Notes under the pieces: model-generated | Told to the model about the DNA's origin: nothing | What the model saw: the letters and a program-made list of their open reading frames with translations, nothing else | Databases searched by the model: none | In this document: piece after piece, positions 6,888 to 14,405 of the stretch | How positions within the stretch are numbered: position 1 is the stretch's first letter | How the letters are laid out: each line of letters begins with the position of its first letter | Translations under genes and position numbers: made by a program | NCBI GenBank assembly: GCA_946644025.1 | Contig: CAMPCG010000034.1 | Location: forward strand, 1-14,405 | Direction: 5' to 3' | From: an uncultured Prevotellaceae bacterium | GTDB taxonomy: Bacteria; Bacteroidota; Bacteroidia; Bacteroidales; Bacteroidaceae | Length of the DNA: 14,405 bases

Positions 6888-6895
6888 CAAAATTA
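6888..6895 (-). promoter_or_regulatory. Candidate -7 box next to the lptD-like GTG start
   Basis: The minus strand reads TAATTTTG, fitting TAnnTTTG, and ends 5 nt before the proposed GTG. If it is used, the mRNA would be leaderless or nearly so. No -33 TTTG is seen at 19-21 bp, so the match may be chance. Confidence 0.3.
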
Positions 6896-6993
6896 CACCA
6901 AAAATATGGAAAAACGCTCACTTTACCATTGTTTAACTTGATTTTTCCCAACTAATTAACGCCTCCCCTTCACTTGACGGCCTGCATTAATAT

Positions 6994-7013
6994 TATATGT
7001 ACGTGTACATATA
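6994..7013. promoter_or_regulatory. 20-bp perfect-arm palindrome upstream of the lptD-like gene
   Basis: TATATGTAC, a 2-bp centre GT, then GTACATATA. It is an AT-rich, operator-like sequence in the 141 to 210-bp gap between the kinase stop and the lptD-like start, and lies just past the hairpin that follows the kinase. No matching regulator is known from this window. Confidence 0.4.
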
Positions 7014-7020
7014 TACAAAG

Positions 7021-7053
7021 TGAGCCGTCCAAACCGTGGGTTTGGACGGCTCA
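7021..7053 (-). terminator. 15-bp-stem hairpin behind the histidine kinase, second copy of the 49-bp repeat
   Basis: TGAGCCGTCCAAACC and its complement GGTTTGGACGGCTCA enclose the loop GTG. It begins about 40 nt after the kinase stop at 7093 on the minus strand. The following bases (CTTTGTATATATG) are only moderately U-rich. The full unit 7021-7069 repeats 1182-1230 at 44 of 49 positions in the same orientation relative to its upstream gene. Confidence 0.65.
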
Positions 7054-7092
7054 AAGTCTGATGCCTCCGCGTGTGGGGGGTGCTTCCCTTGC

Positions 7093-7944
7093 CTATGCTT
7101 TCCTGACGGGAATGGTGAGGGTGAAGGTGGTCCCCACGCCGGGCTGCGAGGTGAAGCCGATGGTTCCCCCGTGCTTTTCTACGATGATGTCGCGCGTGAT
7201 GCCCATTCCCAGTCCGGTGCCTTCGCCGATGGGCTTCGTGGTGAAGAAGTTCTCGTAGAGGCGTTCCTGCACCTCGGGCGTCATGCCCACGCCGTTGTCG
7301 GCGATGGTGATGCTGATTGAGGGGTGTTGGGTGCTGGGTGTTGGGTCGTCGTTGACGATGCAGACTTTCACGTCGATGCGTGGCTGGTAGCCGGGTGTGC
7401 CGTCCTGCTGTTTCTTCCATACGGCGTAGCAGGCGTTGTTCATCAGGTTGAGCACGGCGCGGCTCAGGTCCTGCGGTATGACCATCACCTGCGGCAGCTG
7501 CTCCTGGTATTGCTCGCCGATGCTGATGTTGAAGCCCTTGTAGTTGGCGCGCATGGCGTGGTACGACAGCCATACGTACTCCTTGACCAGCCGTGCCACG
7601 TCGGTGGGCAGGAACTCGTTGTCCTTGCCGCGCGAGACGAGCAGTATGCCCTGAATGATGCTGATGGCCCGCTCGCCGTGCTCCACGATGCGCGCCATGT
7701 TGTCCTTCAGGTCGGCCACGATGTCGTCCACCTCCTCGCGGTCGGCTTCGGGCAGGGTGGCCTCGTTGTCGGCCACTATCTCGGTGAGGTCGGCGAGTAG
7801 CTTCGACGACATCTTGCTGAAGTTGATGACGAAGTTCAGCGGGTTCTGTATCTCGTGGGCAATGCCGGCACTGAGCATTCCCAGCGAGGCGAGCTTCTCC
7901 TGCTGTCGGAGGCGCTGCTTGAGAGATTCTACTTGCTTTTCCAT
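7093..7944 (-). CDS. Soluble sensor histidine kinase (DHp plus HATPase core only)
   Basis: 283 residues with no signal peptide, membrane segment or PAS domain. A short helix (MEKQVESLKQRLRQQEK) leads into the H box LGMLSAGIAHEIQNPLN with the phospho-acceptor His30. The N box is NLMNNACYAV (Asn170), the G1 box DNGVGM (216-221) and the G2 box GTGLGMG (242-248), so autophosphorylation should be possible. It is the third gene of the signalling operon, 86 nt after the propeller sensor, and its core resembles that sensor's C-terminus (NPLNFVINFSKMSSKL against NPLNYINNFAKLSESL; ACYAVWKK against AVYAVVKK). A low-complexity insert at about 198-210 (NDDPTPSTQHPSI), between the N and G1 boxes, is encoded by 7-bp repeats. 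No response regulator is adjacent. With no input domain it probably takes its signal from a partner protein. Confidence 0.93.
   Translation of the reverse strand: MEKQVESLKQRLRQQEKLASLGMLSAGIAHEIQNPLNFVINFSKMSSKLLADLTEIVADNEATLPEADREEVDDIVADLKDNMARIVEHGERAISIIQGILLVSRGKDNEFLPTDVARLVKEYVWLSYHAMRANYKGFNISIGEQYQEQLPQVMVIPQDLSRAVLNLMNNACYAVWKKQQDGTPGYQPRIDVKVCIVNDDPTPSTQHPSISITIADNGVGMTPEVQERLYENFFTTKPIGEGTGLGMGITRDIIVEKHGGTIGFTSQPGVGTTFTLTIPVRKA
7322..7349 (-). repeat. Four tandem heptamers inside the histidine kinase gene
   Basis: On the plus strand GGGTGTT, GGGTGCT, GGGTGTT and GGGTCGT follow without gaps. The four GGG runs with 4-nt loops also form a textbook G-quadruplex motif. The unit is not a multiple of three, so gain or loss of one copy would shift the kinase frame before the G1 box. 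Confidence 0.85.
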
Positions 7945-7965
7945 GTCTTTCGTTTTATGGGCTTT

Positions 7966-7988
7966 GGGGGTGGGGGGTGAGGGGTGGG
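7966..7988. repeat. G-quadruplex-capable G-rich tract between sensor and kinase genes
   Basis: Plus-strand G-runs lie at 7966-7970, 7972-7977, 7981-7984 and 7986-7988, separated by one to three bases. The tract is on the template strand of the operon, 22 nt before the kinase ATG, so the mRNA there is C-rich. It resembles the ilv repeats only in composition. Confidence 0.55.
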
Positions 7989-8013
7989 AGGATAGTTCTG
8001 CGGCAGAGGCACC

Positions 8014-8030
8014 CTCTCACCTCTCACCTC

Positions 8031-8034
<4 letters not shown>
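8014..8034. repeat. Three tandem CTCTCAC heptamers over the sensor stop codon
   Basis: Three exact copies of CTCTCAC (GTGAGAG on the coding strand) occupy 8014-8034. The TGA that ends the propeller sensor (8031-8033) lies inside the last unit. Copy-number change would alter the tail or the gap but not the catalytic domain. Confidence 0.85.
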
Positions 8035-10952
<2,918 letters not shown>

Positions 10953-10964
10953 GTCCTTCAATCT

Positions 10965-12542
10965 TCATTTTTCAGTCTTCAGTCTCCTAAAGGGAATCTC
11001 CCTGCCCACGTAGTAGTCCCACTCCTCCCGTGTGAACTCCCGCTTCAGGTTGTCGTGGGTCTTCTCTGCCATGAGGTAGGGGTCTATGAGCGTCTCGGTG
11101 AGGTTTCCGTTCAGGTCGCCCGTCCAGATGTACTTCATGGTCTCGTCGAAGGCGAAGCTGATGACCCACTGCCGGGTGTCGATGATGGTCATGGGCTCTA
11201 TCTTCTGGCGCATGAAAGGCCAGAAGCGCACGGTGCCGTCGAAGCTGGTGGAGTAGAGCCGGCTGCCGTCGAACTTCACCCTTGTCACGCGGCTGCCGTG
11301 GCCTATGAGCCGGTGGGGGTTGCCCTTGTCGTCGACGATGATGATGACGCCCTCCTGCGTGCCGTAGGCGTCATATCCGTTTATCCAGTTGTGGGTGTAG
11401 GAGGCTATGGGCTGTGCGTCGAAGGGCAGTTTCCTGCGTGTCACCTTCGTGGCCTTGTTGTCTACGGTGTAGGCGTTTCCCTTCTTGTCGAAGAGCAGCA
11501 GCTGGCGGTCGTCCTCTCCGGCCACGGTGGTGTCGAAGTCCAGTGGCAGCCGTCTTGTCTGCTGCATGGTCGCCGTGCTCAGCAGGTGTACGCTCTGCTG
11601 CGCCGCCACGAGCAGCTCCCCTTTTGCGTGTATGAAGAGTCGGAAGGGGTTCACCGCCCCTTCCACGAGGATGGTCTGCAGGCTCCCTTTGCGTCCGTAG
11701 ACCAGGTGCCCGGTGTGGCTCAGGGCGTAGAGCGTTCCCTCGTCGTCGATGACCAAGTCGCGGAAGTCCAGTCGGCTGTCCTGGAAGATGGTCTCCGTGT
11801 GCAGGTTGCCGTCGGCGCTCTTGGTGTGTATGGCTATCTCGCCGTAGGTGCTCACGGTGGCGAAGCTGTTGGCGCCGGGCAGATCCCACATCTTCATCAC
11901 GGCGCCCTTGCCCACGTTCCATTTCCGCTTGCTGGCGCTGCTCATGGAGAGTGCCTGGTAGATGGCGGGGTTGTAGACGTCGCCGCCGTAGCTGTGGGTG
12001 AAGGTGTAGGCGGCGTATGCCAGCAGGTCGGCCAGCTGCTTGTTTCCCGTCGTCATCTGCGTGACGGCCAGCGAGCCCAGGTTCCTGCTCAGGTTGATGT
12101 AGCTCAGCGTGTCGGTCACTCGCTTTGACAGCTCTGCCTGAGCGCGCTGCTGCTCGGCAATGGTCTGCTGTCGCTGGGCCACTGCCGACGCCTCGCGGGC
12201 CATCTTCTCGGCGGTCAGGGCGTTCTGGCGCTGCTCTTCGGCCGTGAGGCGCAGCTGCTCGGCCCGCTGACGCTCCTCCTCGGCCACCTTGCGCTGCTCG
12301 ATGGCCTCCTCGCGCTGGCGGTCGCTGACGAGGCGCTCCTGGTTGGCTATCTCCTCCATCTGCGCGTTGATGCTCTGCATCACCTCCGACTGGCTCACCT
12401 CGCGGGTGAGCGTCTTGAGCTGGGCCGTCAGCGCCTCGTTGCGCGAGGCCTCGCGCTGCCATAGCACTCCGAGCGCCACGGTGCCTGCCGTGCTCAGCAC
12501 CAGTGCGGCCGCCAGAGCGATTGCCAAGCCTGTCTTCTTCAT
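10965..12542 (-). CDS. Membrane-anchored coiled-coil protein with C-terminal WD40-like propeller
   Basis: 525 residues. MKKTGLAIALAAALVLSTAGTVALGVLW is an N-terminal membrane anchor or uncleaved signal. Residues about 35-145 form a long charged coiled coil rich in Glu, Gln, Arg and Ala (REEAIEQRKVAEEERQRAEQ). YINLSRNLGSLAVTQM and LADLLAYAAYTFTHSYGGD resemble the helices that precede WD40 propellers in bacterial STAND-type proteins. The rest looks like weak WD repeats, clearest at LIGHGSRVTRVKFDGSRLYSTSFDGTVRFW and IWTGDLNGNL, ending in REFTREEWDYYVGREIPF, a C-terminal motif seen in bacterial WD40 proteins. It is first in the operon, behind a strong promoter, so it is probably a scaffold or sensor acting with the two kinase-like proteins. 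Which side of the membrane the propeller faces is unclear because both flanks of the helix are basic. No enzyme motif is visible. Confidence 0.85.
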   Translation of the reverse strand: MKKTGLAIALAAALVLSTAGTVALGVLWQREASRNEALTAQLKTLTREVSQSEVMQSINAQMEEIANQERLVSDRQREEAIEQRKVAEEERQRAEQLRLTAEEQRQNALTAEKMAREASAVAQRQQTIAEQQRAQAELSKRVTDTLSYINLSRNLGSLAVTQMTTGNKQLADLLAYAAYTFTHSYGGDVYNPAIYQALSMSSASKRKWNVGKGAVMKMWDLPGANSFATVSTYGEIAIHTKSADGNLHTETIFQDSRLDFRDLVIDDEGTLYALSHTGHLVYGRKGSLQTILVEGAVNPFRLFIHAKGELLVAAQQSVHLLSTATMQQTRRLPLDFDTTVAGEDDRQLLLFDKKGNAYTVDNKATKVTRRKLPFDAQPIASYTHNWINGYDAYGTQEGVIIIVDDKGNPHRLIGHGSRVTRVKFDGSRLYSTSFDGTVRFWPFMRQKIEPMTIIDTRQWVISFAFDETMKYIWTGDLNGNLTETLIDPYLMAEKTHDNLKREFTREEWDYYVGREIPFRRLKTEK

Positions 12543-12582
12543 GCCTTGTCGGTGAGTAGGGATGTTTAGCCGTTAGTGCGTG

Positions 12583-12613
12583 CAAAGTTACGAAGAAAAT
12601 GTGAAACGCCAAA
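12583..12613 (-). promoter_or_regulatory. Consensus Bacteroidota promoter of the three-gene signalling operon
   Basis: On the minus strand TTTG (12613-12610), a 19-bp spacer and TAACTTTG (12590-12583) match the Bacteroidota primary-sigma consensus in both boxes and in spacing. Transcription would start near 12577, giving a leader of about 35 nt before the ATG at 12542. Confidence 0.75.
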
Positions 12614-12640
12614 AAATATTCCTCTTTTTCTGCGGCGTGG

Positions 12641-12706
12641 CCCCCGCCTCACCCCGCCGCTGCCGGAGAGGGAAGGTACGCCGCCGCTCACCCCTCCCTC
12701 TGCCGC
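12641..12706. repeat. GC-rich palindromic element upstream of the signalling operon
   Basis: CCGGAGAGGGAAGG (from about 12663) can pair imperfectly with CCTCCCTCTGCCG (about 12694-12706). The core CCGCTCACCCCTCCCTC repeats that at 1130-1146. The element lies between the operon promoter and the insertion sequence and seems to belong to the same dispersed family as 1128-1166. It sits at or upstream of where an activator would bind. Confidence 0.5.
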
Positions 12707-12747
12707 GTCGTTCGCGTATACCATTATATATATAAGTAGGTAAGCAA

Positions 12748-12755
12748 AAAAAGTT
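12748..12755. repeat. Left target-site duplication of the insertion sequence
   Basis: AAAAAGTT occurs directly outside the left inverted repeat and again at 14344-14351 outside the right one. Because the element ends may themselves be TT/AA, the duplication could be as short as 4 bp, but 8 bp is the longest exact match. Confidence 0.65.
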
Positions 12756-12773
12756 CGACCTGTACGGTTGAAA
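12756..12773 (+). repeat. Left terminal inverted repeat of the IS
   Basis: CGACCTGTACGGTTGAAA, the exact reverse complement of 14326-14343. The transposase would bind and cut here. Confidence 0.88.
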
Positions 12774-12832
12774 AGCGACTGCTGACTGAATATTTCCCCA
12801 CATTCTTCGTTATAACTATAAATCATATAGCA

Positions 12833-13069
12833 ATGATGAACACGGGAAAGTCAAAATTAGAGTTTTATGCCAAGATAACGACCTCTGACGGTCGAGAGAT
12901 AACAAGACGAGTTGAAGAGGACATACCGGATGACCTAAATGCTCATGACCTTGATGAGTTAATGTCGTCGTTTGACGATTATGAACGTCATGCGCTGAGG
13001 GCGCGTAACGGAATCTGCGAGGAGATCACTCAGGCCTGGTTAGACGAGCAGGCTAAAAAGGGGGCCTGA
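12833..13069 (+). CDS. N-terminal transposase fragment or accessory ORF of the IS
   Basis: 78 residues from ATG ATG at 12833, acidic, reading KLEFYAKITTSDGREITRRVEEDIPDDLNAHDLDELMSSF and ending CEEITQAWLDEQAKKGA. It lies inside the insertion sequence, 60 bp from the left inverted repeat and in the same direction as the transposase. It ends at TGA 13067-13069 just after an A5G5 run. The transposase frame is open back to 13044, so dropping one base in the run would fuse this ORF to the larger one as a protein of about 490 residues, near the usual size for such transposases. It is therefore most likely the true N-terminus separated by a frameshift, though a separate accessory protein is possible. 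Confidence 0.7.
   Translation: MMNTGKSKLEFYAKITTSDGREITRRVEEDIPDDLNAHDLDELMSSFDDYERHALRARNGICEEITQAWLDEQAKKGA
13055..13064 (+). other. A5G5 homopolymer at the transposase frame change
   Basis: AAAAAGGGGG lies in the overlap (13044-13066) where both transposase frames are open. A one-base gain here, real or from sequencing, explains the split ORFs. Programmed shifting is also possible, but the needed direction is +1, whereas IS elements usually use -1. Confidence 0.55.
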
Positions 13070-13133
13070 TTTTGGGGATTCCGAGAAAACTGCAAAAACG
13101 ATAGAATGCGAAATTGGCGTTTTCTCCGCGGCT

Positions 13134-14318
13134 GTGGACAAAAAGTCCGCCAGGGGCATGAAACCGAAGCAGCGGCTTCGCAGCACGTCTTTCCGCGAGC
13201 TTGGCCTGCGGTTGGTGAGCAGGCTCAGCTACCGTGACACGACGGACGTGCTGAATCGCGCCCTTCACCGCGAAAAACGCGACAGCGTCAAGACCTCCAC
13301 GATGGAAGACTGGGTGGAATCGTTCGGGAAATCTTTGTCTGACGGCTACACATCCAAGTCTGAGGAGATACTTGAATCGTATCACATAGACAAGCAAAGC
13401 GGCGTTATATCAGAGGGCACCTCCCTGCCGCCGTCTGTCCTGGCCCCGGAGTTGCCGGCAGTCATCGGGGAGAAGCAGGCGCGCCGCCTTATCACGAAGT
13501 ACAACCGGGGGCGGGACCGTATGACGAAGCTGAAATATTCCGACCTGGCATCGGAGATAGAGGACGGCACGGGGAGGTGCTGCTATATCAGCGTTGACGA
13601 CATCGGAGTAAGGTTCCAGAAGCCCGGCCGCAAGGGGAAATGCAAGAAGGGCAGGTCGTTCATTGAGAACACCGTCATACACATCCAGGCAGAAGGGAGG
13701 CAATACACCCTGACGGCCATAGGCATGGACAAGGCTTTCAAGCTGCTTGTCGCATTCCTCCTTGAGAACAGGCTCATGGAAGACTGCCGCCTCGTCTTTT
13801 TCTCAGACGGAGCCGCCTGTATACGTGACAACATTGAGAAGTACTTCGGGTTCAGACAGTATACCATCATACTCGACTGGCTCCATCTGGAGAAGAAATG
13901 CAACGAATTCCTCAGCATGGGGACAAGGGGATCAAAAGACGAGAAACAGCGGATAAAGAAGGAACTGGCATCCATACTTTGGACGGGAAGATACCAGAAT
14001 GCCATTAACTATCTGGAGTCGTTGAAGAAGTCCCAGGTCAGGAACTCCGTAAAGATAGAGGAACTCAAGGATTACATACGCCGCAAGTCACCAAACCTGA
14101 CATGCTATGCACTGCGGCATGAACTGAACCTGCGCATCTCAAGCAACCGCGTGGAGAAGGCCAATGACTTGGTCGTGGCGGCACGTCAAAAGCATAACGG
14201 GATGTCGTGGTCAAGAAATGGGAGTGGCGCGCTTGCCGTTATTACTGCTACAATGATTAACGGAGAAATGGAAGGGTGGATGACGAAGCACAGAATCTGC
14301 TATCGGATGGCAAGTTGA
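13134..14318 (+). CDS. DDE-type transposase of the IS (UPF0236/ISKra4-ISLre2-like)
   Basis: 394 residues if started at GTG 13134; the frame is open from 13044. The N-terminal helical part (RELGLRLVSRLSYRDTTDVLNRALHREK) resembles a DNA-binding region. The catalytic core shows Asp155/156 in YISVDDIGV, Asp225 in FFSDGAACI, Asp248 in ILDWLHLEKK and Glu341 in SSNRVEKANDLVV, consistent with an RNase H-like DDE fold; which Asp is the second catalytic residue is not certain. The end (QKHNGMSWSRNGSGALAVITA) is like the C-terminal motif of that transposase group. The reading frame is intact through the core to the stop 8 nt before the right inverted repeat. Activity may still be lost because the N-terminus lies in another frame. 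Confidence 0.85.
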   Translation: MDKKSARGMKPKQRLRSTSFRELGLRLVSRLSYRDTTDVLNRALHREKRDSVKTSTMEDWVESFGKSLSDGYTSKSEEILESYHIDKQSGVISEGTSLPPSVLAPELPAVIGEKQARRLITKYNRGRDRMTKLKYSDLASEIEDGTGRCCYISVDDIGVRFQKPGRKGKCKKGRSFIENTVIHIQAEGRQYTLTAIGMDKAFKLLVAFLLENRLMEDCRLVFFSDGAACIRDNIEKYFGFRQYTIILDWLHLEKKCNEFLSMGTRGSKDEKQRIKKELASILWTGRYQNAINYLESLKKSQVRNSVKIEELKDYIRRKSPNLTCYALRHELNLRISSNRVEKANDLVVAARQKHNGMSWSRNGSGALAVITATMINGEMEGWMTKHRICYRMAS

Positions 14319-14325
14319 TAGGGAC

Positions 14326-14343
14326 TTTCAACCGTACAGGTCG
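14326..14343 (-). repeat. Right terminal inverted repeat of the IS
   Basis: TTTCAACCGTACAGGTCG, exact reverse complement of the left end, beginning 8 nt after the transposase stop. AAAAAGTT follows at 14344-14351. Confidence 0.88.
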
Positions 14344-14405
14344 AAAAAGTTTATTGAGTCTACTTTAAAAAGTACGAACATGAGCATACAACGTAAAAAA
14401 CAATG

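Larger units (their letters stand above)
12756..14343 (+). mobile_element. Insertion sequence, about 1588 bp, UPF0236/ISKra4-ISLre2-like
   Basis: The terminal inverted repeats begin CGACCTGTACGGTTGAAA at 12756-12773 and match 14343-14326 exactly for 18 bp (20 bp counting outer TT/AA). The flanking 8-bp direct repeat AAAAAGTT supports a real transposition with both ends present. It carries a short N-terminal ORF and a DDE-type transposase ORF. The base composition is more AT-rich than the GC-rich host genes. It lies about 140 bp upstream of the signalling-operon promoter and is transcribed divergently. The family assignment is from motif memory only. Confidence 0.85.

Noticed and set aside
4132..6936. 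Long plus-strand open frame (934 codons) opposite the LptD-like gene
   Set aside because: Translation is Val/Ala/His/Arg-rich with no domain signature. It is the antisense shadow of a GC-rich gene whose minus-strand product is clearly recognisable.
12833..14318. Toxin-antitoxin or defence pair made of a small ORF plus a larger ORF
   Set aside because: Both ORFs lie between matching inverted repeats with a flanking direct repeat, and the larger has DDE transposase motifs.
14352..14405. Possible start of a plus-strand gene (ATG at 14380, MSIQRKKQ) and TACTTTAAAAAGTA palindrome after the IS
   Set aside because: Only eight codons are visible before the window ends, so neither a gene nor a promoter can be supported.

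Overview
The window looks like a chromosomal segment from a member of the Bacteroidota, most likely a GC-rich Prevotella relative. This rests on a CBM20-CBM20-GH77 amylomaltase, a Bacteroidota-type LptD-like outer-membrane protein, IlvB/IlvN of the Bacteroidales type, a periplasmic propeller/Y_Y_Y sensor, and promoter boxes matching the Bacteroidota pattern (TTTG, about 19 bp, TAnnTTTG). No rRNA, tRNA or CRISPR array was seen. All host genes lie on the minus strand. The only plus-strand genes belong to an insertion sequence at the right end.

Layout from left to right. (1) 1-814: the N-terminal part of malQ, cut by the window edge, with a promoter-like box and a LacI-type palindrome upstream. 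(2) 815-1248: a 434-base intergenic region with a 21-bp-period array of GTTTGTACAAAC sites, a GC-rich palindromic element and a 16-bp-stem hairpin behind ilvN. (3) 1249-3659: ilvN and ilvB, the regulatory and catalytic subunits of acetohydroxyacid synthase. Their junction carries two inverted copies of a G-rich repeat that has entered both coding sequences. (4) 3706-6882: an LptD-like gene with three 19-residue tandem repeats near its N-terminus. (5) 7093-12542: a three-gene signalling operon transcribed WD40/coiled-coil membrane protein, then periplasmic-propeller sensor, then soluble histidine kinase, behind a consensus promoter at 12583-12613. (6) 12756-14343: an insertion sequence of about 1.6 kb with matched ends and an 8-bp direct repeat, carrying two transposase ORFs in different frames.

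How the genes work together. The signalling operon is the most interesting part. The propeller sensor has an ATP-binding domain with intact N, G1 and G2 boxes, but Asp replaces the phospho-accepting His of its dimerisation helix. The small kinase encoded just downstream has a related DHp-ATPase core with the His present. A third gene encodes an anchored coiled-coil/WD40 protein. No response regulator is encoded here. I infer a split sensor in which the pseudokinase receptor controls the partner kinase, possibly by forming a heterodimer.

A second theme is the density of small repeats: two copies of a 49-bp hairpin unit behind two different genes, G-quadruplex-capable repeats in ilvB/ilvN, and heptamer-period tandem repeats inside malQ, inside the kinase gene and at the sensor stop codon.
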